This document shows positions 25,575 through 34,593 of a DNA stretch of 64,000 nt, one piece after another (positions within the stretch are counted from its first letter, which is position 1; every line of letters starts with the position of its first letter). A program made the translations under genes and the position numbers. The notes under the pieces were generated by a model. The model did no database searches, was not told the DNA's origin, and was given only the letters and a program-made list of their open reading frames with translations. The DNA is from an uncultured Burkholderiales bacterium (GTDB lineage Bacteria; Pseudomonadota; Gammaproteobacteria; Burkholderiales; Burkholderiaceae_C): NCBI GenBank assembly GCA_903844385.1, contig CAIMTJ010000042.1, positions 39,095-103,094 on the forward strand. Reading direction: 5' to 3'.

Positions 25575-26249
25575 TTAGCGGTGCCATTCGATTTTGCTGA
25601 CACCCAGCGCACGCAACTCTTTCTCCAAGTGCCCGAATTCTTGCTCTGGATGATCGTGTTCAAAAGCGATTTTGTAACTGAATTTGTGCTCGACACTGGA
25701 GAGCGTTTGGTGTGAGAAGTTGCGCAGTTGACAATTGTGGCCTTTTAAAAAAAGATCCATGCACGCTTGAACTTGATCGTCGATCTGTGCAATGCACTCC
25801 ACATCAAGTTGGGCATTCTCAGTCAAGTAATCATTGACGCCCATTTTTAAATTGAGCTTGTGCGCCAAATTTCTCAACACGGTATTGGCCAACACGATGA
25901 CCACCGACGCAAAAAGTGCTTCAGGCCAGCGTGACAGTCCACACAACACCCCAACGGCAGCACAACACCACAATGTCGTTGCAGTGTTCACGCCTTGGGT
26001 CTGCATGCCATCGCGAAAAAGCAATCCCCCACCAATGAAGCCCACGCCCACGACAATTTGGCCGGCCATCCTCACCGACTCCACATAGCCACTGTCTGTT
26101 CGACAAGTCCACACAAATAAACAAGCCCCCAAGGCCACCAAGGCGTTGGTCTTCAAGTCCACCAAACGGCGATGCCATTGGCGCTCGACCCCGACAAAGG
26201 AGCCCAAGATGAGCGCGCTCACAACGGCAATGACCAAGTTTTCATTCAT
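25575..26249 (-). CDS. MgtC/SapB family membrane protein
   Basis: 224 residues from ATG 26249 (MNENLVIAVVSALILGSFVGVERQWHRR), with AAGGA about 10 nt upstream; the two codons before it in the track are TTG. About four membrane helices carry the MgtC signatures GVERQWHRRLVDLKTNALVALGA and GVGFIGGGLLFRDGMQTQGVNTATTLWCCAAVG. A soluble C-terminal ACT-like domain (about 140-224) follows, as in MgtC proper. MgtC proteins are linked to Mg limitation, membrane potential and F1Fo-ATPase modulation. Which role applies here is unknown, and no adjacent Mg transporter is seen. Confidence 0.9.
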   Translation of the reverse strand: MNENLVIAVVSALILGSFVGVERQWHRRLVDLKTNALVALGACLFVWTCRTDSGYVESVRMAGQIVVGVGFIGGGLLFRDGMQTQGVNTATTLWCCAAVGVLCGLSRWPEALFASVVIVLANTVLRNLAHKLNLKMGVNDYLTENAQLDVECIAQIDDQVQACMDLFLKGHNCQLRNFSHQTLSSVEHKFSYKIAFEHDHPEQEFGHLEKELRALGVSKIEWHR

Positions 26250-26386
26250 CAACAACGTCCTTTTTTCAGCTCAGAGAAGGTGATATTGAGCAACACAATG
26301 ATGGATTGAATCTTATCTTGAAACCCAACCGAGGTGTTGATTTCAGGCAAAAATTCGCAAGATTGGAAGGGTCGACAACATTGACC

Positions 26387-27268
26387 TCAATGAGAAATCA
26401 GCTTTTGATTGACCATCAGCATGACGGTGTGTTGAACGCGAGAGCCCAACAGGGGACTTTGCATCAAGTTCGCAGACGCCTCTAAAGTCCCCACACCCAG
26501 GATCAGATCGATGGACTTGTCCAAGCTGTAGACACCGCCCACGGTTTTGGACTGGTATAAAACGCCGCCTTGTGTGGGGTTGAACACCCCCTTCATCGAA
26601 GCGGTTGGGGACTGAGCGGTGCCGCCGTAAAAATTTTGCCAGTAGCTCGAATTTCCCCAGGTTTCATTGAGATCGACAAACGCATTCCATGGATTGAACA
26701 AAGGCAAGCCCAGGGTCAAGCCGGCTTGCGCAAACGCTTTGGCATCAAGGCCAGGGGTGCTCGCCACATTGGCGTAAAGGGTCACCGCATCCACCACGGG
26801 CTGCCACTCAGCAAAGGCGAAGAAATCAAAACTGCCACTTCGATCTCCCGCCCCCTGGTAGTGCCGATCTGCATCTTGGTGTCGCCCGAGCATGTAATTG
26901 ATGGACACGCCAGACTTGAGTGCAGGTTCATGGTTAAGCCACCAACCCAGACCATTTTGCAGGCTGAAAAAACCTTGCTCAGTCTCCAACTTTAAATCCA
27001 AAGTGGGCTCCAACTTCGTGTCGATGACCACGCCACGCAGCAAAGAGAGATTCGATTGGTTCAGGCCGTAGGTGATCTCAAAGTGCTTCACCGCCCCCAG
27101 GCCTTCAATCCCGAGCTCATGATTGGACTGAGCACCCAGACTCATCGCCGTGAGTGTGAAGCACAGACCCACGGCCATGCGTCGCTTCAAAACCAAGTCA
27201 CAAGGCCAGTCCTTCATTTCGCAACAAAGATTGAGGACACCAAGCACCCAGTGAAAAAAATCTGACAT
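26387..27268 (-). CDS. mipA: MipA/OmpV family outer-membrane protein
   Basis: Up to 293 residues. The mature region (NHELGIEGLGAVKHFEITYGLNQSNLSLLRGVVIDTKLEPTL onward) shows the alternating beta-strand pattern of an outer-membrane barrel and ends in LMVNQKLISH. A hydrophobic signal (RRMAVGLCFTLTAMSLGA) lies at residues 29-46 of the track ORF. ATG 27268 has a GGAAAG ribosome site; ATG 27217 gives a more normal signal peptide but a poor site, so the start is uncertain. It lies 60 bp downstream of a histidine kinase gene in the same direction, so the sensor system probably co-regulates it. MipA proteins are linked to murein synthesis scaffolding or to stress-induced porin-like functions. Confidence 0.78.
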   Translation of the reverse strand: MSDFFHWVLGVLNLCCEMKDWPCDLVLKRRMAVGLCFTLTAMSLGAQSNHELGIEGLGAVKHFEITYGLNQSNLSLLRGVVIDTKLEPTLDLKLETEQGFFSLQNGLGWWLNHEPALKSGVSINYMLGRHQDADRHYQGAGDRSGSFDFFAFAEWQPVVDAVTLYANVASTPGLDAKAFAQAGLTLGLPLFNPWNAFVDLNETWGNSSYWQNFYGGTAQSPTASMKGVFNPTQGGVLYQSKTVGGVYSLDKSIDLILGVGTLEASANLMQSPLLGSRVQHTVMLMVNQKLISH

Positions 27269-27328
27269 CGTGTCAGACTTTCCATCTCAAAGAGGGAACG
27301 ATGACGACTGCTGACAAGACACTCCAAC

Positions 27329-28876
27329 TCACACCGACTCGAGCAAGTGAGCCACCGGCGCATGATTTGGGTGCATGAGCGCTTTGGGCTCCACTCGCAA
27401 AGTGACCTTGACCACATTTTGATCGTCTTCCACCATCTCCAAATCGGCGTAATGCACACGAGCGATTTCCTTACACAAACTCAATCCCAAGCCATGGCCA
27501 TCGATCAAACGAGTGTGTGAATCAACGCCGCGGTAAAAACGCTCAAAAGCACGTTCGACCAAATCGTGTGACATTTTGGCTGTCGGGTTACTAAAGACCA
27601 ACACCAATTGATGTTGATCCATTCGGGCCTCAAAATGAATCCACCCCTGCTCCACGTTGTAGTTCACCGCATTGGTGTACAGGTTGTGAATCAACTGTTG
27701 TATAAGCTGGGTGTCGCAATACCAATACAGTCCTTTTTCAATACTGGAAGTCACCTTCAATTTGTCTTGAAACATATTGGCATCCATCACCAACTCATCC
27801 AACATGTCGCTCACGTTGACCTGGGAGGCTGACAAGGTGAGCGAGCCCGCATCGGCTTTTGATAAGAGCAACAACTTGTCGGTGATAGAGATCAATCGAT
27901 CAATCTCATCGGACATTTGTGACAGACGAATTTGTTGTCTCGATCCTTCCTCACAATCGGCAATGGCGCGCTCAGCATATCCACGCAAAATGGTGAGGGG
28001 TGTGCGCAACTCATGAGAAGCGTCAGCAGAAAAGCGTCCCGCTTGAAAAAAAGATGCGCGAAGCCTCTCTCTGAGTAAATTGAACACATCAACAAAGTCC
28101 TTGAACTCATTGAAGCTCGACTGCGCATGCAAGGGCTTGTCCAAGTCTTTGGTCTCAAGTTGAAAAAGCCTGTACTTGAGCTTTTCCAGAGGATTGATGA
28201 CGGTACGGGTGACCAAAAAGGTGGTCACCAAAACGGTGATCAACAAGACTGGCAATACGGCAATCAACACCTTGTCGCGTATATCCCAAATGAGGTCAAC
28301 ATAAGCATCCACAGCCGATCTGGGAACGGCCAACCAACTCACAGGCAACTGGACACTCTTGGGGGCGATCTCAATGACCATCCAATCCAAGCCGTGAAGC
28401 GTCATCACACCTTCTTGGGTTTGGTGGTTGACCCCTTTGACCTCGAAGTTTTTCCAGGCGCTGTATTGAGAAGCGGCAGCGATCAAGTCAACGCAAAACA
28501 AACGGGCTTTTCGACCAGAAGGATCCACTACAGCACCCAAGCCAAAGGTGGCCAAGCCTTGCTGGTCACAGTGAAAAGATCGCTTGACCACTTCGTCCAC
28601 AAACACCTGCTTATAGTCAAACTTGTATGAGCCAAAGGTCTCGCTCGAATCGGAAAATCTGGGGATATCTTGTAGCTTGAGATCATCAACTGCAGGGGGG
28701 GTATAGCGTATCAACAGCTCGGACTGAATCTTGTCATGGATGATGTTCCACACCATGGTTTGGGAGACCCATCGATTGAACGCCAAAAATAGCAACGTGC
28801 ACACGAGCGCTTGGATCGCGATCAGAAACCGAAACGAGTAAACCCATTTGAATAAGCGCTGAGAGTCAAAGGTCAT
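27329..28876 (-). CDS. Sensor histidine kinase (HAMP-HisKA-HATPase)
   Basis: 515 residues from ATG 28876 (MTFDSQRLFKWVYSFRFLIAIQ), overlapping the response regulator gene by 11 nt; the longer track start is inside that gene. Domains in order are TM1 (about 15-37), a periplasmic sensor of about 150 residues, TM2 (VLIAVLPVLLITVLVTTFLV), HAMP, HisKA with the phospho-acceptor His288 in DASHELRTPLTILRG, and the catalytic domain with an N-box (LIHNLYTNAVNY) and G-box (DGHGLGLSLCKEIARVH). It senses an unknown periplasmic signal and phosphorylates the adjacent OmpR-type regulator. The MipA-family gene downstream is a likely target. Confidence 0.93.
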   Translation of the reverse strand: MTFDSQRLFKWVYSFRFLIAIQALVCTLLFLAFNRWVSQTMVWNIIHDKIQSELLIRYTPPAVDDLKLQDIPRFSDSSETFGSYKFDYKQVFVDEVVKRSFHCDQQGLATFGLGAVVDPSGRKARLFCVDLIAAASQYSAWKNFEVKGVNHQTQEGVMTLHGLDWMVIEIAPKSVQLPVSWLAVPRSAVDAYVDLIWDIRDKVLIAVLPVLLITVLVTTFLVTRTVINPLEKLKYRLFQLETKDLDKPLHAQSSFNEFKDFVDVFNLLRERLRASFFQAGRFSADASHELRTPLTILRGYAERAIADCEEGSRQQIRLSQMSDEIDRLISITDKLLLLSKADAGSLTLSASQVNVSDMLDELVMDANMFQDKLKVTSSIEKGLYWYCDTQLIQQLIHNLYTNAVNYNVEQGWIHFEARMDQHQLVLVFSNPTAKMSHDLVERAFERFYRGVDSHTRLIDGHGLGLSLCKEIARVHYADLEMVEDDQNVVKVTLRVEPKALMHPNHAPVAHLLESV

Positions 28877-29561
28877 GGCTAACGTTTTTAATTTTATAGC
28901 CCACACCACGAATGGACTCAATCGGGAATTCAGCCACATTTTTTTGGTTCGTAGGGTTCAATTTCTTTTTGATGCGCTGAATGCATACATCGACCACGTT
29001 GGTTTGGGGATCAAATTCAATGGCCCAGACGTGTTTGAGAATTTGTTTGCGCGTAAAGATGTGACCCGGCGTGCGCATCAAGTACTCAAGCAAGGTGAAT
29101 TCGCGCTGGCTCAGCACCATGGCATGGTCTAGCCATTGCACCCGGCGAGTGATGCGATCCAAGCTCAGTTGCCCCACCACCAACAAAGAATTTTCTTGGC
29201 CCTTGTGGGTGATCATCAAGGATTTGACTCGGGCAATCAACTCCTCCACATAAAAGGGCTTGGGCAAGTAGTCGTTGGCACCAGCCTCAAACCCGATCAA
29301 ACGGTCACTCAAGTCGCCTTTGGCGGTGAGGATGATCACGGGAATAGCACTGCCTGACTGTCTAATGTTGCTCAAGACCTCGATACCGTCCATGCCTGGC
29401 AGCATCAAGTCGAGCACGATGGCGTCATACTCACCGGTGAGCGCTGCTTTCAAGCCAACCGTACCCTGGGTGAAATGGTCTGTCTCAAAGCCGACCTGCG
29501 AGAAGCCTTGAAGCACAAAGTCTGCAATTTTGAGTTCGTCTTCGATGAGCAAAATTTTCAT
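28866..29561 (-). CDS. OmpR/PhoB-type response regulator
   Basis: 231 residues from ATG 29561 (MKILLIEDELKIADFVLQGF); ATG 29567 two codons upstream is equally possible. The receiver domain has the acidic pair ED (residues 7-8), phospho-acceptor Asp51 (IVLDLMLPGMDG), the switch Thr in VIILTAKGD and Lys in YLPKPF. The winged helix C-terminus is typical (QREFTLLEYLMRTPGHIFTRKQILKHVW, and ESIRGVGYKI). It is first in the operon with the kinase and the MipA gene and presumably binds upstream of itself or of mipA. Confidence 0.93.
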   Translation of the reverse strand: MKILLIEDELKIADFVLQGFSQVGFETDHFTQGTVGLKAALTGEYDAIVLDLMLPGMDGIEVLSNIRQSGSAIPVIILTAKGDLSDRLIGFEAGANDYLPKPFYVEELIARVKSLMITHKGQENSLLVVGQLSLDRITRRVQWLDHAMVLSQREFTLLEYLMRTPGHIFTRKQILKHVWAIEFDPQTNVVDVCIQRIKKKLNPTNQKNVAEFPIESIRGVGYKIKNVSHDL

Positions 29562-29700
29562 GGTCATACTCTACATTGAAAATCACGTCCTATCAAAAAA
29601 AGGACGACTTTAACCCCAAGACTATAGGCGTTTGATCGCCATTGTTGACCAAAAAGAGACGGATTGCTGGGTTTAGAGCCGCCCTCGCTGCATTCATGAC

Positions 29701-30324
29701 TTAGCCGGCATGGTGGGATGAACCCACCCAACCTGGCAAATAACCCGCCGCTGCGGACACGGCAAGAGCCACGCCCGCTTGGGTGAGCGTTGGCCAATGC
29801 GGTTTTTTGGGGATGGGCAAATGCACCCGAAAGTGCTCGGCCCACAAAAATTCACTGTAGGGGGTGGTGTCCTTGGCGTATCCACCCGCTTTTCGAACCA
29901 ATCCAGCCAAACTGCGGTACGGATCGTCCCTGAGCTCGCTCACATGGGCTGGGAGCTTGTCAACGCTCACCCGCCGGCCCTTTTCATTGAAGGGATACAC
30001 CCATTGGTGAAACTCCATCATGCGCCAAAACGTCACTTCGTCCAAATGGGACCAATCCGAGAGCACCATTAAAAAGACTTTCTTCTGCCCAACATGGTGC
30101 AAGGCCAAACCCAAGTGATGGTGATCCACAATATAGGGCTTGAGGCCTGGCCCCATCACACAAGGAAACCAATGCTGGGTGAGAATTTCTTTGCGCGCTT
30201 TCTTGGGTAAGGCTTGCCACTCATCAACTTTGTTGTGCACCTCCCAGTAACCAACAGAGCACTGCGTTGGGATGAGATCGTCCAAGAAGGCTGGCACAGT
30301 GTGGTGATGAAGGGGTCGCAACAT
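29701..30324 (-). CDS. ParB-like nuclease-type protein (ParBc_2 family)
   Basis: 207 residues. DDLIPTQCSVGYWEVHNKVDEW and GPGLKPYIVDHHHLGLALHHVGQKKV, then YPFNEKGRRVSVDKLPAHVSELRDDPYRSLAGLVRKAGGYAKDTTPYSEFLWAEHFR, are the recognised blocks of the putative ParB-like family PF08857. The IVDHHHLG motif corresponds to the ParB nucleotide-binding GERR/HHR-like position. There is no HTH DNA-binding domain and no adjacent parA, so it is not a chromosome-partition ParB. Function is unknown. It lies between the two-component system and a quinone reductase gene. Confidence 0.85.
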   Translation of the reverse strand: MLRPLHHHTVPAFLDDLIPTQCSVGYWEVHNKVDEWQALPKKARKEILTQHWFPCVMGPGLKPYIVDHHHLGLALHHVGQKKVFLMVLSDWSHLDEVTFWRMMEFHQWVYPFNEKGRRVSVDKLPAHVSELRDDPYRSLAGLVRKAGGYAKDTTPYSEFLWAEHFRVHLPIPKKPHWPTLTQAGVALAVSAAAGYLPGWVGSSHHAG

Positions 30325-30406
30325 AAACGCGCTCTCAGAGTAAAAAATGAAAGAAAAGGGGTGCAGTCTCCAGCGCAGAACTCAGGGTCAGTCCAGTCCT
30401 CTGCCC

Positions 30407-31390
30407 TCAAGGCTCTTGAACTTGAATGACCACATTGCCCATGACCTTGCCCGCCTCCACCCACTCGTGGGCTGAAGCGATATCGTCCAGGGTCGTGGTT
30501 TTCCCCACAGCGTGCACCAAGACGCTCTTTTGAAGCATCTCATTCAATTGGAGCAAACAGTCTTCGCGGTCTTTTGGCTTCAAGTCATAAACCAAAAAGA
30601 ATTTCAAATCGACGGATTTCCACAAAAGAGGCCTGAAGGGCATCTTCACTTCGGCCGAGTTCGAACCGTAGCAGACCACGCGCGAGTGGCTGGCAATAGC
30701 GGTTGTTTGCAGCAACTCACACGTGCTGGAAAAATCCATATCAATCACGCAGTCCACCCCCTTGCCGTCGGTCAATCGAGCCACCTCGTCCACAATCGAT
30801 TCGGTTTTGTAGTTGATCAAGTGCTCAACCCCCGCGCTCAAGGCATGTGCCGCACGGGTGGCTGAGCCCACCGTACCAATCACCTGAGCACCTGACATGC
30901 GAGCCATCTGACTGGCATAGTGTCCGACGGCAGAACCCGCACCCGTGACCAGCACTGTTTTACCTTCGAGGGGCCCACACAAACGGATGGCTTGCAAGGC
31001 TGTCAAAGCAGGAATACCTAAACATGCAGCGCTTTCAAAATCGAGATGATCGGGCATCTTGACCGCATGCGAGGAGGCAATCGTCAAAAACTCGCAAGCG
31101 CTGCCATGGGGGCGAGCCCACTGGGCATTCCACAGCCACACGCGTTCACCGATTCTGGAAGGCGACACACCGTCGCCCACGCTCACCACAATCCCCGCAC
31201 CGTCACTGTGGGGGATGATGCGTGATCCAGCCACAGGGCGAGTCAAACGGGACTTGACATCGGAGGGATTGACCCCAGAGGTGATGACCTTCACTCCGAC
31301 TTCTGCCGGGCCCGGCTTTTGGGGGGCCATCTCGCCCACGACCAAGCACTCCCTGGCGGGACCATTTTTTTCGTACCAAGCTGCTTTCAT
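30407..31390 (-). CDS. NADPH:quinone reductase / zinc-independent MDR oxidoreductase
   Basis: 327 residues from ATG 31390 (MKAAWYEKNGPARECLVVGEM), with GGAG 6 nt upstream; the track start four codons earlier lacks a site. GroES-like N-terminal domain with GVNPSDVKSR and IPHSDGAGIVVSVGDGV, then a Rossmann domain with VLVTGAGSAVGHYASQMARMSGA. The zinc ligands of alcohol dehydrogenases are absent, as in quinone oxidoreductase/zeta-crystallin. It diverges from the Rieske hydroxylase across about 230 bp, so the pair may share a control region. It could reduce quinones produced during aromatic metabolism (inference). Confidence 0.88.
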   Translation of the reverse strand: MKAAWYEKNGPARECLVVGEMAPQKPGPAEVGVKVITSGVNPSDVKSRLTRPVAGSRIIPHSDGAGIVVSVGDGVSPSRIGERVWLWNAQWARPHGSACEFLTIASSHAVKMPDHLDFESAACLGIPALTALQAIRLCGPLEGKTVLVTGAGSAVGHYASQMARMSGAQVIGTVGSATRAAHALSAGVEHLINYKTESIVDEVARLTDGKGVDCVIDMDFSSTCELLQTTAIASHSRVVCYGSNSAEVKMPFRPLLWKSVDLKFFLVYDLKPKDREDCLLQLNEMLQKSVLVHAVGKTTTLDDIASAHEWVEAGKVMGNVVIQVQEP

Positions 31391-31617
31391 TGATGACTCC
31401 ATTTGACCAGGGTTGATAAGTTGTTACGCTCATCATAGCCAAGTTTTGACCGCCAGTCTTCACGAGAATTCGCCAAGCCGCATGCCAAAGACTCCATTTG
31501 GACAATGAGGCCGCCTCACGCAGACCTCAACACGAGCGCCCTTGGGGTATGTCCATACCCAGAACACCGTCACAATGTGTGAAAATACAAGTCAATTCAC
31601 ACTCATAACCTCTCGTC

Positions 31618-32919
31618 ATGTGCCCACTCGACCAACCCCTCAACACTCTGCCCAAGACCAGCTCGGTGCAGCCAGAAAACCGCGCCACTGGGCTGGCTCG
31701 CGCCTGGCCCCAAGAGGGCTTCACGCGCGCACCCTATTGGGTCTACTTGGATGCGCAGACCTACGCCCACGAGCAAACCCACATCTTTCGCGGCAAGCAT
31801 TGGCACTATGTGGGCTTAGAGGTGGAAGTTCCCACCCCGGGGGATTACAAAACCACCTACATTGGCGAGCAATCGGTGGTGCTCACACGTGCAGATGACC
31901 ACAGCTTGAATGTGCTGGTGAACCGCTGCGCTCACCGAGGCAACATGGTCTGCCGCGAAGCGTTTGGCAAGGCCAAAAAACTGTACTGCGTCTACCACGC
32001 CTGGAGCTTTACCCTCAAAGGAGATTTGAGTCATGCCGCCTTTAGTCAAGGTCTGCGTGGCGAGGGAGGTCTGCCCAAGGACTTCCAACTGAGTGAGCAT
32101 GGGCTGCAAAAATGCCGGGTTGCCACCTTGTGTGGATTGGTCTTTGCGACGTTTTCAGAAGAAACGCCCCCACTTGAAGATTGGCTTGGCGAAGTTGCCG
32201 TCGGTATCAAGCGAGTCTTGAACCGCCCGCTCAAAGTCCTCGGCTACGACACCCAGCGCATCCATGCCAACTGGAAAGCGTATCACGAGAACCCACGCGA
32301 CTCCTACCATGCCAATATCTTGCACACCTTTTATGGCACCTTTGGCCTCTCGCGCATGTCCCAAGAGTCGGGCATGGTTTTGGACAAGGCCGGGCGCCAT
32401 GTGTATTTCTACACGAAAGCGGGAACCGAGAAAAAGTCAGCCGACTACGAAGCCACCACCGCACAATTGCGCTCGCACAATGATGGACTCCAACTTGAAG
32501 ATCCCAGTATTTTGGGCTGGAAGGATGAATTCGGCGACGGAGTGAGTGTTCAAATTTTGAGCACCTACCCGGGATTTGTGCTGCACCAAATCGCCCACAG
32601 TTTGGCCACACGTCAAATTTGCCCCAAGGGCGTGGGACAGACCGATTTGGTCTGGACTTACTTTGGCTTTGCTGATGATGACGAGACCATGACACAAAAA
32701 CGCTTGGTGCAAACCAATTTGGCTGGCTCAGCAGGCATGGTTTCGGTGGAAGACGCGGCAGTGTGCGAGATGATGCAGCACGCCATGGCCGACGCACAAG
32801 TCGGTGAGTCCTTCATTGAAATGGGTGGTAAGGAGCTCGATATCCAAGGTTCAAGCAAACTCTCAGAGCGCGCCATCCGCAATTTTTGGCACCATTACAA
32901 ACAGGACATGGGCTTTTAA
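31618..32919 (+). CDS. Rieske oxygenase large subunit, salicylate 5-hydroxylase/anthranilate dioxygenase-like
   Basis: 433 residues. The Rieske centre is Cys104-His106 (CAHRG) and Cys124-His127 (CVYHAW). The catalytic iron motif is ENPRDSYHANILHTFYGTF, with the bridging Asp and two His of the D-x-YH-x4-H pattern. Blocks such as HWHYVGLEVEVPTPGDYK, GLPKDFQLSEHGL and LKVLGYDTQRI resemble NagG-type salicylate 5-hydroxylase and AndAc-type anthranilate dioxygenase. It is followed by a beta subunit gene. Gentisate dioxygenase 2 kb away favours a gentisate-forming salicylate 5-hydroxylase, but the substrate is inferred. Ferredoxin and reductase are not in the window. Confidence 0.88.
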   Translation: MCPLDQPLNTLPKTSSVQPENRATGLARAWPQEGFTRAPYWVYLDAQTYAHEQTHIFRGKHWHYVGLEVEVPTPGDYKTTYIGEQSVVLTRADDHSLNVLVNRCAHRGNMVCREAFGKAKKLYCVYHAWSFTLKGDLSHAAFSQGLRGEGGLPKDFQLSEHGLQKCRVATLCGLVFATFSEETPPLEDWLGEVAVGIKRVLNRPLKVLGYDTQRIHANWKAYHENPRDSYHANILHTFYGTFGLSRMSQESGMVLDKAGRHVYFYTKAGTEKKSADYEATTAQLRSHNDGLQLEDPSILGWKDEFGDGVSVQILSTYPGFVLHQIAHSLATRQICPKGVGQTDLVWTYFGFADDDETMTQKRLVQTNLAGSAGMVSVEDAAVCEMMQHAMADAQVGESFIEMGGKELDIQGSSKLSERAIRNFWHHYKQDMGF

Positions 32920-32982
32920 GTCTGGTGTGTTGACGCCCACCAATTTGACACCTTCCAAGCTTCACCGCATCAGAAATAGACC

Positions 32983-33462
32983 ATGATTGAATTTGAAACC
33001 CATTACCGAGCCGTAGAACAACTGATCTATGCCTGGGCTCGCGCCATTGACGAAGACCGGGTTGAACACATCCCCACCTTGCTGCTCGAAGACGCGCGCT
33101 ATACAGTCAAGTCTCGCTTTAACCATGACCGTGGCTTGCCGCTTGCTGTGATCGACGCCCACGGCGCGGCACAGTTGCGCGACCGCATTTTGTCCATGCG
33201 AAAAGCCAATGTCTATCAACCCCAGCACTACCGCCACATCCTCTCGGGTGTGCACATCTCCAGCCAACACAATGACACTCTTCATGTGACCCACAACTTC
33301 CTGATTGTGCGAACGATGGATTTGAGTGGGGATATGAAAATCTTCGCCACAGGCCAATGCCAAGATCAAATCGTGCTCACCCCAGAAGGTGCGAGATTCA
33401 AAGAAAGACTTTTCCTTTTTGATTCCCGCATTATTGAGACTTTGATGGTCATCCCCATTTAG
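32983..33462 (+). CDS. Aromatic-ring-hydroxylating oxygenase beta subunit
   Basis: 159 residues with the ring-hydroxylating beta-subunit fold (SnoaL/NTF2-like). Visible blocks are AVEQLIYAWARAIDEDRVEHIPTLL near the N-terminus, YQPQHYRHILSGVHI in the middle, and the ending FKERLFLFDSRIIETLMVIPI, typical of NagH/AntB/BenB-type subunits. It lies 63 bp after the large subunit and forms the hexameric oxygenase with it. The subunit is mainly structural. A Bug-family gene follows 53 bp downstream, suggesting a common transcript. Confidence 0.9.
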   Translation: MIEFETHYRAVEQLIYAWARAIDEDRVEHIPTLLLEDARYTVKSRFNHDRGLPLAVIDAHGAAQLRDRILSMRKANVYQPQHYRHILSGVHISSQHNDTLHVTHNFLIVRTMDLSGDMKIFATGQCQDQIVLTPEGARFKERLFLFDSRIIETLMVIPI

Positions 33463-33515
33463 ACCTATCGTGCGTCCAAGATCAACCCCATTTGAGACAT
33501 CAACCGAGCCGCGCC

Positions 33516-34520
33516 ATGAACAAAACACCGCCTACATTGCAACGACGTGAAGCTCTTGCGCTCCTGAGCGCTGCGGGATTTGGCGCTGGACTGCCGCTAT
33601 CTTGCGCTTGGGCTGACATCATCTCCGAGTGGCCTCAAAAACCCATTCGTTTGGTCGTTCCCAACCCAGCCGGGGGCTCGGCCGATGTATTGCCCAGGCT
33701 TGTGTGCGAGGCTTTGTCGATCAAATTCAACCAAGCGGTGATTGTCGACAATAGACCGGGTGCTGCAGGCAACATCGGCGCGGAGTGGTTCAATGCAGCT
33801 GAGCCTGATGGCTACACCTTGATGGCATCCCCGCCCACCACACTGACCATCAACGTGAGCCTTTACCCCAAGATCAATTACGATCCCAGTAAATTCGTTC
33901 CCATCACAGTGCTGGCCACCGTGAGCAACGCCTTGTTGGTCCACCCTTCTGTTCCCGCTCAAACGCTGCAAGAATTCATCGCCTATGCGCGCGCCAATCC
34001 CGATAAGTTGGCCTATGCTTCCCAAGGCAACGGCTCAACGGCTCACCTCACGGCTGAACTGTTCAAGCAAAAAACGGGCACCCATTTGACGCACATTCCT
34101 TACAAGGGGGATGCGCCGGCCATTGCCGACTTGTTGGCGGGTCATGTACAAGTGATGTTTGGCAATTTGTCGGCAGCTTCTGCGCATTTGAAGTCAGGGA
34201 AATTAAGAATTTTGGCTGTCACCAGTCCCAAACGCAATCCCAATCACCCACAAATTCCCGCCATCAATGAAGTGCTCCCAGGGCTCGTATCGGTGACGTG
34301 GTTTGGGGTCGTGGCTCCCCCCAAAACCCCCATGGCCATTGCCAACAAAATCTCCAAAGCCATCGCTGAGATTTTAAGAAGCCCAGAGATCGTTAAAAAA
34401 TACGAGGAACTTGGCGCAGAGCCAGTGGGAAATACGCCCGAGGAGCTCGCACAGTGGATGAAAGAAGAGACTCAACGCTGGCGTGAGGTGATCCGCAGCG
34501 GTAACGTCGTGATCGACTAA
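33516..34520 (+). CDS. Bug/TctC-family periplasmic substrate-binding protein
   Basis: 334 residues from ATG 33516 (MNKTPPTLQRREALALLSAAGFGAGL), with a signal peptide ending near SCAWA; the track start is upstream in non-conserved sequence. Family blocks are WPQKPIRLVVPNPAGGSADVLPR, IVDNRPGAAGNIGAEWF and LTHIPYKGDAPAIADLLAGHVQ. It follows the Rieske hydroxylase subunits in the same direction and probably binds their substrate, an aromatic or related carboxylate, in the periplasm (inference). No TctA/TctB subunits are nearby. An inverted repeat follows the gene. Confidence 0.92.
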   Translation: MNKTPPTLQRREALALLSAAGFGAGLPLSCAWADIISEWPQKPIRLVVPNPAGGSADVLPRLVCEALSIKFNQAVIVDNRPGAAGNIGAEWFNAAEPDGYTLMASPPTTLTINVSLYPKINYDPSKFVPITVLATVSNALLVHPSVPAQTLQEFIAYARANPDKLAYASQGNGSTAHLTAELFKQKTGTHLTHIPYKGDAPAIADLLAGHVQVMFGNLSAASAHLKSGKLRILAVTSPKRNPNHPQIPAINEVLPGLVSVTWFGVVAPPKTPMAIANKISKAIAEILRSPEIVKKYEELGAEPVGNTPEELAQWMKEETQRWREVIRSGNVVID

Positions 34521-34548
34521 AACGCCCCCCTCTTTGTGAGCGGGACAT

Positions 34549-34570
34549 GGCGTTTAAAAACTCAAACGCC
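34549..34570. terminator. Inverted repeat between convergent genes
   Basis: GGCGTTT-AAAAACTC-AAACGCC is a perfect 7-bp hairpin between the convergent Bug and gentisate dioxygenase genes. A third copy of the arm (AAAACGCC at 34519-34526) could form an alternative stem. It is a plausible two-way terminator, though without a clear T-run. Confidence 0.5.
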
Positions 34571-34593
34571 GTGCAGTTCAAGCCCGGCTTGCC

